63,712 bases of DNA from NCBI GenBank assembly GCA_017466325.1, contig JAFTUK010000050.1, positions 1 through 63,712 on the forward strand, given 5' to 3'. This DNA is from Bacteroidaceae bacterium (GTDB taxonomy: Bacteria > Bacteroidota > Bacteroidia > Bacteroidales > Bacteroidaceae). Each line of letters opens with the position of its first letter. The first letter of the stretch is position 1. Position numbers and translations under genes: made by a program. The notes beneath the pieces are model-generated. The model worked only from the letters and a program-made list of their open reading frames with translations. It did no database searches and was not told the DNA's origin. This document shows positions 54,380 through 62,465 of this stretch, piece after piece.

Positions 54380-56551
54380 TCAGTTGGCCAACTCGGAAAG
54401 GAATTTGATGCGTACCAGTCGGATGTCCCTTTCCTCATAATCCGGTCCAAGTGTCTTTACCGCTACGGAAAGGCGGTCGGTCTCCGACTCATCGTGGAAA
54501 TAATCGTAGATGTCCAGCATGTAGTCCTCGTCCATCACATCCTCCAGATAATAGTTGATGTCCAACTTTGTTCCGCTATACACGATGGCGTCCATCTCGT
54601 CCAGGAGTTCGTCGAACTCAATGCCAAGTCCGTCGGCAATATCCTCTAGGTCCAGTTTGCGATCCACCTTCTGTATTATGCTCACTTTCAGTTTGCTCTT
54701 GCTTGCCACGGTGCGCACACGCAGGTCCAGCGGGCGTTCTATCTCATTGTCCTCACAATGGCGTCGTATCAGTTCGCAGAACTCCTTGCCATAACGCTGT
54801 GCCTTGCCCTGCCCCACTCCGGGGATGTTCTGCAGTTCCTCGAGAGAAATAGGATACATGGTTGCCATAGCCTCCATGGAACTGTCCTGGAATATCACGT
54901 AGGGAGGAATGCCCAATACCTGCGCACGCTTGCGACGCAGGTCGCGCAACTGCTTCAGCAGAGGTTCGTCGAGCACGGCAGTACCTTCCTCGGCTTCGGG
55001 TTCGTAGTCGCCAAACTCAGTATTCTCCTTGAAGTAGAAAGGTTCCGGCGATGCCATGAACTTCTTGCCTGCCTTGGTAAGTTTGAGCAGACCATAGTTC
55101 TCCACCTCCTTTTCTATATAGCCCGACAATATGCCTTGTTTCACAAGGGCATGCCAATAGGGCGACTCGTGCGACATGCCTGCGCCGTACTCCGGCAACT
55201 GTTCGTGGCAATGGGATATTATCTCTTCGGTATCCATGCCCATCATGATGTTCACGATGTGGTCCACCTTGAACTTGCCCTTCACAGCCTGGATAACGTT
55301 GAGAACCTTAAGCAGGTCCTTGCTACCCTCAACGTATTCATGCGGATGCAGACAGTTGTCACAACGGTGGCAGTTGTCCTCGGGATACGCTTCTCCGAAG
55401 TAGTGCAGCAACAGACGGCGGCGGCACACTCCGCTCTCCACGTATGCCTTCGTTTCGGCCAGCAACTGGTTGCCTATGTCCTGTTCTGCCACGGGCTTGC
55501 CCTCCATGAACTTTCTCAGTTTCACCAGGTCCTTGGGAGAGTAGAACGCCACGCACATGCCCTCGCCTCCATCTCGGCCGGCACGTCCCGTCTCCTGATA
55601 ATATCCTTCCAGGCTCTTGGGTATGTCGTAATGTATCACAAACCTCACATCGGGTTTGTCGATGCCCATACCGAAGGCTATGGTGGCCACAATCACATCC
55701 AGGCGCTCCATGATGAAGTCGTCCTGGGTCTGGTTGCGCTCCGCCGTCTCCATACCGGCATGGTAGGCGCGTGCATTGATATTGTTGGCTCTGAGTATCT
55801 CCGCCAACTGCTCCACCTTCTTGCGCGACAGGCAGTACACTATGCCGCTCTTGCCGGGGTGCTGCAGGATGAAGCGGACGATGTCCTTGTCCACGTCCTT
55901 GGTCTTGGGGCGCACCTCATAGTAGAGGTTGGGGCGATTGAAGGAACTGACAAAATCATTAGCCTTCAGTATGCCCAGACTCTTCTTTATGTCGCGGCGT
56001 ACCTTGTCCGTAGCCGTGGCGGTAAGCGCTATGATGGGAGCACGTCCAATCTCATTGACTATAGGACGTATCCTGCGGTATTCCGGACGGAAGTCGTGTC
56101 CCCACTCGGAGATACAGTGGGCCTCGTCCACGGCATAGAAACTTACCTTTATATTACGCAGGAAGTCCTTGGTCTCCTCCTTGGTAAGCGACTCTGGAGC
56201 CACATAAAGCAATTTCGTGCGCCCTGCCTGGATATCCTCCTTGACCTCATCCACCTGCTGACGGGTAAGACTGGAGTTAAGATAATGCGCAATGCCATCG
56301 TCCTCGCTGACCTGGCGTATGGCATCCACCTGATTCTTCATCAGGGCTATAAGGGGCGACAGGACTATCGCAGTGCCCTCCATTATCAAGGCCGGCAGTT
56401 GGTAGCACAGGCTCTTTCCTCCGCCCGTAGGCATCAGGACAAACGTATCGTTCCCTCCCAGAAGGTTGTTGATGACATCCTCCTGCTGTCCCTTGAACGA
56501 ACTGAAACCGAAATAGCGCTTTAGTTTAGAAATAAGGTCAATTTTATCCAT
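54380..56551 (-). CDS. recQ: ATP-dependent DNA helicase RecQ
   Basis: 723 residues from MDKIDLISKLKRYFG (56551). A -7 box 32 bp further upstream rules out the longer frame. Walker A is MPTGGGKSLCYQLPA, the DEAH box is VDEAHCISEWGHDFRP, and helicase motif VI is QETGRAGRDG. The RecQ zinc/winged-helix region contains CRRRLLLHYFGE and NCHRCDNC. A C-terminal HRDC domain (LPxVGQGKAQRYG-like) ends the known parts. A further acidic tail (about residues 620-723) extends beyond HRDC, as in Bacteroidetes forms. It unwinds DNA in recombination repair. The gene lies between clpX and guaB. Confidence 0.95.
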   Translation of the reverse strand: MDKIDLISKLKRYFGFSSFKGQQEDVINNLLGGNDTFVLMPTGGGKSLCYQLPALIMEGTAIVLSPLIALMKNQVDAIRQVSEDDGIAHYLNSSLTRQQVDEVKEDIQAGRTKLLYVAPESLTKEETKDFLRNIKVSFYAVDEAHCISEWGHDFRPEYRRIRPIVNEIGRAPIIALTATATDKVRRDIKKSLGILKANDFVSSFNRPNLYYEVRPKTKDVDKDIVRFILQHPGKSGIVYCLSRKKVEQLAEILRANNINARAYHAGMETAERNQTQDDFIMERLDVIVATIAFGMGIDKPDVRFVIHYDIPKSLEGYYQETGRAGRDGGEGMCVAFYSPKDLVKLRKFMEGKPVAEQDIGNQLLAETKAYVESGVCRRRLLLHYFGEAYPEDNCHRCDNCLHPHEYVEGSKDLLKVLNVIQAVKGKFKVDHIVNIMMGMDTEEIISHCHEQLPEYGAGMSHESPYWHALVKQGILSGYIEKEVENYGLLKLTKAGKKFMASPEPFYFKENTEFGDYEPEAEEGTAVLDEPLLKQLRDLRRKRAQVLGIPPYVIFQDSSMEAMATMYPISLEELQNIPGVGQGKAQRYGKEFCELIRRHCEDNEIERPLDLRVRTVASKSKLKVSIIQKVDRKLDLEDIADGLGIEFDELLDEMDAIVYSGTKLDINYYLEDVMDEDYMLDIYDYFHDESETDRLSVAVKTLGPDYEERDIRLVRIKFLSELAN

Positions 56552-56582
56552 AGTGGTAGTCGCAGATAGTGGCGCACGTCTA

Positions 56583-56590
56583 CAAAGGTA
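56583..56590 (-). promoter_or_regulatory. -7 promoter box for recQ
   Basis: The minus strand reads TACCTTTG, 31 bp before the recQ ATG, with the gap to clpX otherwise AT-rich. Confidence 0.55.
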
Positions 56591-56745
56591 ACGAATAAAA
56601 ACGACATATCCAAGGAAATAGGGCAAAAACAAGACTACTTTCCAATGTCTATTCCTGCCTTTTCTTGGTCACAGGGAGCATATCTCCATAGTTTTTATGT
56701 ACATCAGCAATTACAACATGCATACTGAAATGGTCCAAAAGCAAC

Positions 56746-56780
56746 ACGCGCGCCCCGACATCTTGCGTCGGGGCGCGCGT
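56746..56780 (-). terminator. Strong hairpin after clpX
   Basis: ACGCGCGCCCCGAC (56746-56759) pairs perfectly with GTCGGGGCGCGCGT (56767-56780) around a 7-nt loop, 33 bp past the clpX stop. On the minus strand it is followed by TGTTGCTTTT. Confidence 0.8.
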
Positions 56781-56813
56781 GCTACATGTCTGCCGTCAGA
56801 GTCGGCACATAGG

Positions 56814-58043
56814 TTACAAAACCTCGGATTTGGCCAACTGCTCACGCACATAATCGGCGGTGATGGTAAGTTCCGTCTGGCCCGTACCGGGGACAGAGAA
56901 CTGGAGGTCGGTCATAACCGATTCCACGATACCGCGAAGACCACGGGCGCCGAGATTGCGCTCCATAGCCTTGTCCACCATAACCTCCAGAGCCTCCGGT
57001 GCGAACTCCAGTTTCACTCCGTCCATCTCAAAGAGTTTCTTCTGCTGGCGGATGAGCGAGTTCTTGGGCTCGGTGAGGATATTGCGCAAGGCCTCCCTGT
57101 CCAGGGGACGCAGGTAGGTCAGTGCCGGCAGACGGCCTATGAGTTCGGGAATGAGGCCGAAACTCTTCAGGTCCTGCGGCTGTATGTACTTCAACAGGTT
57201 CTTGCTGTCTATGTTGTGACGCACGGACACATTGTTGTAACCCACCGTGTGGGTGTTCATGCGTTGTGCTATCTTGCGCTCGATGCCGTCGAAGGCACCA
57301 CCGCAGATGAACAGGATGTTGCGGGTGTCCATGTGCACATAGTCCTGGTCGGGATGCTTGCGGCCTCCCTTTGGCGGCACGTTCACAACACTGCCCTCCA
57401 GCAATTTCAACAGGCCCTGCTGCACACCCTCGCCACTGACGTCGCGTGTAATGCTGGGATTGTCGCCCTTGCGTGCTATCTTGTCTATCTCGTCTATGAA
57501 CACAATACCTCGTTCCGCCTTGGGCTGGTCATAGTCGGCAGCCTGCAACAGGCGCGACAGGATGCTTTCCACGTCCTCGCCCACATAGCCGGCTTCCGTC
57601 AGCACCGTGGCATCGACAATGGAGAACGGCACGTCAAGCATCTTGGCTATGGTGCGTGCCAGCAAGGTCTTGCCCGTACCGGTGGAGCCTATCATGATGA
57701 TGTTGCTCTTCTCTATCTCCACATCATCGTCAGCCTTGCCCAATGCCTGCTGGCGCAAACGCTTGTAGTGGTTGTAGACGGCCACGGATAGGGCTATCTT
57801 GGCCTCATCCTGACCGATGACATACTCATCCAGCCTGGCCTTGATCTCTGCAGGACGCATCAGAGGCTTGTCGGCATCATAGAAGTCGTCCTTGCCTCTG
57901 CCGGACTTCAGGTTCTCACGAACCATCTGGTGTGCCATCTCCACACAATCGCTGCAGATGAAGCCTTCAAGGCCGTTGAGCATCAGAGGTACATCCTTCT
58001 CGCTACGGCCACAAAAGGAGCAACGGTTCAGTTTCTTTGCCAT
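56814..58043 (-). CDS. clpX: ATP-dependent Clp protease ATP-binding subunit ClpX
   Basis: 409 residues. The N-terminal C4 zinc finger is CSFCGR...CSDC (residues 8-37). Walker A is [12 protein letters not shown] (about 113), Walker B is VFIDEIDK, and RLPALTYL with the GARGLRG sensor-2 region follow. ClpX unfolds tagged proteins and feeds them to ClpP. Its start is 8 bp after the clpP stop, so the two form an operon, with the trigger factor gene upstream. The pair supports regulated proteolysis in the cytoplasm. Confidence 0.97.
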   Translation of the reverse strand: MAKKLNRCSFCGRSEKDVPLMLNGLEGFICSDCVEMAHQMVRENLKSGRGKDDFYDADKPLMRPAEIKARLDEYVIGQDEAKIALSVAVYNHYKRLRQQALGKADDDVEIEKSNIIMIGSTGTGKTLLARTIAKMLDVPFSIVDATVLTEAGYVGEDVESILSRLLQAADYDQPKAERGIVFIDEIDKIARKGDNPSITRDVSGEGVQQGLLKLLEGSVVNVPPKGGRKHPDQDYVHMDTRNILFICGGAFDGIERKIAQRMNTHTVGYNNVSVRHNIDSKNLLKYIQPQDLKSFGLIPELIGRLPALTYLRPLDREALRNILTEPKNSLIRQQKKLFEMDGVKLEFAPEALEVMVDKAMERNLGARGLRGIVESVMTDLQFSVPGTGQTELTITADYVREQLAKSEVL

Positions 58044-58051
58044 ACGCTCAC

Positions 58052-58717
58052 TCAGGCTTTGCGTGAGAGGACATTGTCCACCATACCATACTCCTTGGCC
58101 TCCTGGGCTGTCATCCAGTAGTCACGGTCGCTGTCGGCCCACACCTTGTCGAAAGGCTGGTGCGAGTGGTCGGCAATGATGGTATAGAGTTCGTTCTTCA
58201 ACTTCAATATCTCGCGGGCAGTTATCTCTATGTCCGAAGCCTGGCCCTGTGCACCGCCAAGAGGCTGGTGTATCATCACACGGGAATGTTGCAAGGCTGA
58301 GCGCTTGCCCTCGGCTCCTGCCACGAGCAGCACGGCGGCCATGGAAGCAGCCATACCTGTGCAGATGGTGGCCACCGGACTCTGGATGAACTGCATGGTG
58401 TCGTATATGCCCAAACCGGCATACACACTGCCGCCGGGGGAGTTGATGTAGATGCTGATGTCCTTACCCGGATCTACGCTGTCCAGATAGAGCAACTGTG
58501 CCTGAAGGGTGTTGGCGGTATAGTCGTCCACCTGTGTACCGAGGAAGATGATGCGGTCCATCATCAGTCGGCTGAACACGTCCATCTGTGTGACGTTCAA
58601 CTGACGCTCCTCCAGGATGTAGGGGTTCATGTACTGGTTCTGCATGGACACTATGTCGTCCAGCACCATACCGTTGATTCCCATCTTGCCGGTCGCGAAC
58701 TTACGAAAGTCTTTCAT
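58052..58717 (-). CDS. clpP: ATP-dependent Clp protease proteolytic subunit
   Basis: 221 residues from [17 protein letters not shown] (58717). The upstream ATG frame to 58771 runs into the inverted repeat and is not used. The active serine is in [14 protein letters not shown], the histidine in [14 protein letters not shown], and the aspartate in [12 protein letters not shown]. It forms a tetradecameric barrel in the cytoplasm that degrades substrates supplied by ClpX. A 37-bp near-perfect inverted repeat lies just upstream, between it and tig, and could attenuate transcription. Confidence 0.96.
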   Translation of the reverse strand: MKDFRKFATGKMGINGMVLDDIVSMQNQYMNPYILEERQLNVTQMDVFSRLMMDRIIFLGTQVDDYTANTLQAQLLYLDSVDPGKDISIYINSPGGSVYAGLGIYDTMQFIQSPVATICTGMAASMAAVLLVAGAEGKRSALQHSRVMIHQPLGGAQGQASDIEITAREILKLKNELYTIIADHSHQPFDKVWADSDRDYWMTAQEAKEYGMVDNVLSRKA

Positions 58718-58747
58718 ATATACATTATATATAATATAGAGCCAATG

Positions 58748-58853
58748 ACCCTCCCCCTCACCCCTCCGCAAGGGAGGGGAGTAGAATGAACTGAGTTTTC
58801 CGTCAGTCTGCAGTAACTACTCCCCTCCCTTGCGGAGGGGTAAGGGGGAGGGT
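58748..58853. repeat. 37-bp inverted repeat between tig and clpP
   Basis: The left arm 58748-58784 starts ACCCTCCCCCTCACCCCTCC and ends GGGAGTAG. It pairs with 58817-58853 with a single mismatch, around a 32-bp loop. A relative, CCCCTCCCTCTATGGAGGGGAGTAG-like, lies at 3480-3505, and shorter C-rich/G-rich dyads lie at 5828-5855 and 13261-13283. All are intergenic. Confidence 0.85.
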
Positions 58854-58874
58854 CTTCTTGTGTTATTTACTAAG

Positions 58875-60224
58875 TTATTCCTCGAATGCCTTGTTGAACT
58901 CGTCCAGGCTTACGGTCTTCTCGTCCAGAGTAACCACGGCCTTGGCGGCAGCGCCGAGCTTGCGCTCTACGGTACGGTTCACCAGACCCTCGGCCTGCTG
59001 CTTGTTCTCCAGCATACCCTTGGCATAGTTCTCCAGAGCATCCTCGGGGATGTTGCTCATGCCATACTGGGCAAACTGCATGCGGGCAACCTCCTTGGCG
59101 GTCTCCATCACGTCGGGCTGCTCAACCTTGATTTCCATCTGGTCGCACAACTGCTCCTTGATGAGGTGCCACTTCAGTTCCTCAACGCTGGGCTTGAAGT
59201 TCTTCTCGATGAACTCGTCGTCCTTGTCCTGGTTGTTCATCTTCATGATGCGCTTGAGCAGTTCCTCGGGGAACTCAACCTCGCCTACGCGGGCAACGAT
59301 GTACTTCTTCAGGTCCATAACGAAGCGGAAGTCGCTGTCCACACGGAACTGGCTCTCCAGAGTCTCCTTGATGGCAGCACGGAAACCTGCCTCGTCGCTA
59401 ACCTTGCCCTCGCCCAGAACCTGATCGAACAACTCCTGGTTCAGGGCATGAGCCTCGTAACGGGTAATCTCGCTGATCTGGTACTGGAAGTCGCCGGTCT
59501 TCTGGGCAGCCTCGTCCTTTGTAATCTTCAGCAGAGAAGACAGTTCAACATCGCTGTTGTATGCCTTTGAGGGGTTGAAGACGATAACGTCGCCTACCTT
59601 GGCACCCTCGAACTTCTGCTTCTGCTCCTCGTCCTTCATGTAGTCGGGCAGCATTACTGCAGCCTCAACCTCAATGCCACCCTCTACGGGCTGACCGTTC
59701 TCGTCCAACTCGGTGATGGTACCCTTCACCATGTCCTTGGCCTGGTACTCCTCTACCTTCTGGTAGCTGCCGGCACGGCTGGTGTACATCTGGATCTGCT
59801 GGTCGATCATAGCGTCGTCCACGGTGATGTTGTAGTACTCCACGGTGTCGCTGCTGCTCAACTTGGCATCCATCTGGGGAGCCAGGGCAATGTCGAACAG
59901 GAAAGTCTGCTCGTCAGCCTCCAGACTTACCTCACCCTGCTTGTCGCTGGGAAGGGGCTCGCCCAGGATGTCGATCTTCTCCTCGCGGATATACTTGTAG
60001 AGTTCGGTACCCAGCATCTTGTTCATCTCCTCAGCCTGAACCTCCTGGCCGAAACGCTTCTTCAGCAGAGCCATAGGAGCCTGACCGGGACGGAAACCGG
60101 GCAGAGAAGCCTTCTTGCGATAGTCCTTCAGTGTCTTTTCCACATTGGCGGCATAGTCAGCCTTAGCCAGTGTAATGGTCAGCAACGCTGTTACGTTGCC
60201 AGTCTTCTCGAATGAAATGTTCAT
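58875..60224 (-). CDS. tig: Trigger factor
   Basis: 449 residues. The N-terminal ribosome-binding motif is GFRPGQAPMALLKKRFG (about residues 44-60). A central FKBP-like region contains GQPVEGGIEVEAAVMLPDYM, and a long C-terminal helical arm domain carries VEFPEELLKRIMKMNNQDKDD. It is a ribosome-bound chaperone for new chains. The FKBP motif lacks several active-site aromatic residues, as in Bacteroidetes forms, so isomerase activity may be weak. The upstream gap (60225-60442) has no further feature. It is the first gene of the tig-clpP-clpX run. Confidence 0.94.
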   Translation of the reverse strand: MNISFEKTGNVTALLTITLAKADYAANVEKTLKDYRKKASLPGFRPGQAPMALLKKRFGQEVQAEEMNKMLGTELYKYIREEKIDILGEPLPSDKQGEVSLEADEQTFLFDIALAPQMDAKLSSSDTVEYYNITVDDAMIDQQIQMYTSRAGSYQKVEEYQAKDMVKGTITELDENGQPVEGGIEVEAAVMLPDYMKDEEQKQKFEGAKVGDVIVFNPSKAYNSDVELSSLLKITKDEAAQKTGDFQYQISEITRYEAHALNQELFDQVLGEGKVSDEAGFRAAIKETLESQFRVDSDFRFVMDLKKYIVARVGEVEFPEELLKRIMKMNNQDKDDEFIEKNFKPSVEELKWHLIKEQLCDQMEIKVEQPDVMETAKEVARMQFAQYGMSNIPEDALENYAKGMLENKQQAEGLVNRTVERKLGAAAKAVVTLDEKTVSLDEFNKAFEE

Positions 60225-60442
60225 TGGTTTATATCTTTGTTTACGATTTAATCACGTCAATAACACGTGCGCATGAGCGCATTCAGCGTGCAAAGGTAAT
60301 AAAAAATAATGAGGAATGCGCGATATGCAGGCATGTTTTTTCTCCATTTGCGCTTTTTACCCTCTATAACGGACACCGCATTATAGGCTTTGACATTAAA
60401 TTCATATCTTTACACACAAATTAACATTAACTTACACGTATT

Positions 60443-62053
60443 ATGCTATTCGACCTGCTGAAATCATCGTATTTCGCGCTCTTCACCATCGTTGCCCTGG
60501 GCTTCATGCTGGGAAGAATCAAGATCAAAGGAGTGTCACTGGACGTCTCTGCCGTTATCTTCATCGCACTGCTCTTCGGACACTTCGGCGTATTCATTCC
60601 CAAGGACTTGGGCAATTTCGGACTGGTGCTCTTCATCTTCACCATCGGCATACAGGCCGGTCCCGGTTTCTTCGACTCGTTCAAGAGCAAGGGCAAGACA
60701 CTCATCATCATCACTGCCCTGCTCATTGCATCGGCAGCCCTGACCGGTGTAGGACTGAAATACCTCTACGGCATAGACACTCCGAGCCTGGTGGGCCTGA
60801 TGGCCGGAGCACTGACCTCCACCCCCGGTCTGGCGGTTGCGATTGACAGCACAAAACACTTGGCAGCCAGCGACCTGGCTCCCATATCCTATGGTATAGC
60901 CTATCCCTTCGGTGTAATCGGTGTAATCCTCTTCGTGAAACTTCTGCCCAAGATCATGCGCATCGATCTGGAAAAGGAGGCTAAGGAACTGGATGCACAA
61001 CGCAGAAGCAAGTTCCCCGAGATGGAGACCTGCCTGTTCAAGGTAACCAACGACGCCGTATTCGGACGCACGCTGATGGAACTGAAGTTCGCCAACATGA
61101 CAGGTGCCATCATCTCCCGTATGAAGTCCGACGACAAGATTACCATCCCCATGGGTATCACCGTCCTGCACGAGAACGACTGGGTTCAGTGCGTAGGCAC
61201 AAAGGAGGCCCTGGCACAGGCCGAAGTGCTCCTCGGAGAACGTAAGGAAGGCGAACTGCCGCTGGACGTTGACCAGGACATCCAACAATTGTTGCTCACC
61301 AACAAGAAGATGGTAGGCAAGCAGTTAGGCGAGTTGCGCCTGCACCAGAACTTCGGTTGTACCGTGACCCGTGTACGCCGAAGCGGTATTGACCTCACCC
61401 CTTCGGAAACCCTGGAACTGAAGTTCGGCGACAAACTGATGGTTGTCGGAGAGAAGGAGGGTCTGAACGGTTTTGCCTGCATGCTGGGCAACAACGCCAA
61501 GATACTGTCCGACACCGACTTCTTCCCCATTGCATTGGGTATCGTCCTTGGTGTCATTGTGGGCAAGATGAGCATCAGTTTCGGCGACGGCATGAGCATA
61601 TCCCCGGGCCTTACCGGCGGTGTCCTGCTGGTAGCCCTTTTGCTTAGCGCCATAGGCAAGACCGGTCCCATTATCTGGTCAATGTCAGGCCCCTCGAACC
61701 AACTTCTGCGCCAGTTGGGCCTGTTGCTTTTCCTTGCCGAGGTAGGTACATCCGCAGGAAAGACACTCGTATCCACATTCCAGACAAGCGGCCTGTTGCT
61801 CTTCGGCATCGGTGCTGCACTCACACTGGTTCCCATGCTCATAGCCACTCTGGTAGGCAGACTGGTCTTCAAGATTTCCATGCTCGACCTTCTGGGCACC
61901 ATCACCGGTGGCATGACCTCCACTCCCGGTCTTGCCGCCGCCGACTCCATGGTGGACAGCAACATCCCCAGCGTGGCATACGCCACCGTCTACCCCATCG
62001 CCATGGTATGCCTGATCATTGCCATTCAGGTAATTTCAATGACGGTGATGTAG
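60443..62053 (+). CDS. AspT/YidE family transporter with RCK_C (TrkA_C) domains
   Basis: 536 residues. Two halves of five to six transmembrane segments each share the motif GxxxGALTSTPGLAVA / GGMTSTPGLAAADS (about residues 120 and 490). The cytoplasmic middle (residues 180-350) holds two TrkA_C/RCK_C domains. The family includes the aspartate:alanine exchanger AspT and the YidE/YbjL duplication group. It likely exchanges a dicarboxylate or amino acid; the substrate is unknown. A near-consensus -7 element (TATCTTTA, 60405-60412) with TTTG upstream lies before it. It is a single gene, ended by a good hairpin. Confidence 0.9.
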   Translation: MLFDLLKSSYFALFTIVALGFMLGRIKIKGVSLDVSAVIFIALLFGHFGVFIPKDLGNFGLVLFIFTIGIQAGPGFFDSFKSKGKTLIIITALLIASAALTGVGLKYLYGIDTPSLVGLMAGALTSTPGLAVAIDSTKHLAASDLAPISYGIAYPFGVIGVILFVKLLPKIMRIDLEKEAKELDAQRRSKFPEMETCLFKVTNDAVFGRTLMELKFANMTGAIISRMKSDDKITIPMGITVLHENDWVQCVGTKEALAQAEVLLGERKEGELPLDVDQDIQQLLLTNKKMVGKQLGELRLHQNFGCTVTRVRRSGIDLTPSETLELKFGDKLMVVGEKEGLNGFACMLGNNAKILSDTDFFPIALGIVLGVIVGKMSISFGDGMSISPGLTGGVLLVALLLSAIGKTGPIIWSMSGPSNQLLRQLGLLLFLAEVGTSAGKTLVSTFQTSGLLLFGIGAALTLVPMLIATLVGRLVFKISMLDLLGTITGGMTSTPGLAAADSMVDSNIPSVAYATVYPIAMVCLIIAIQVISMTVM

Positions 62054-62108
62054 CATCATGAAGCATCCGGCAGGATTGCCCCAAGTGGCAATCTGCAATA
62101 ATCATATG

Positions 62109-62140
62109 GGGTATGCCTCCATTTCGAGGCATGCCCTTTT
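62109..62140 (+). terminator. Hairpin terminator after AspT-type gene
   Basis: GGGTATGCCTC (62109-62119) pairs with GAGGCATGCCC (62126-62136) with one G-T wobble, a 6-nt loop, and a TTTT tail, 56 bp after the stop. Confidence 0.75.
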
Positions 62141-62352
62141 CTATTTCGTTTTGACGGCAACAAAGATACCACTTATACTTTTCAGAAGGAAGCATTTGCC
62201 TTTTTCTTTCCTGATAAGGCTTCTGTTTTCTGCATTATTCCCCCAACTGATTCATTGGCGTTATGAATATAATAGCAGATTTGGGGTTATGTGACGCCAA
62301 CCATCGCATTACTGGTAGTCACAAACAATTGGGTCAATACTCATACCGAACG

Positions 62353-62387
62353 TACAAAAAAATGAGCTCGATGCAATACCGAGCTCA
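62353..62387 (-). terminator. Hairpin terminator after the LRR gene
   Basis: TGAGCTCG (62363-62370) pairs with CGAGCTCA (62380-62387) on the minus strand, followed by a T-run (A-run at 62355-62362 on +). It lies 79 bp past the stop of the LRR protein. The rest of 62141-62465 is AT-rich with no gene. Confidence 0.7.
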
Positions 62388-62465
62388 ATAACTTAAGGAA
62401 TAAACAAAGTGTTTAACATCTATGAGAGTACTCCTTTTTACACACTCTCTATTTACACACTTACA

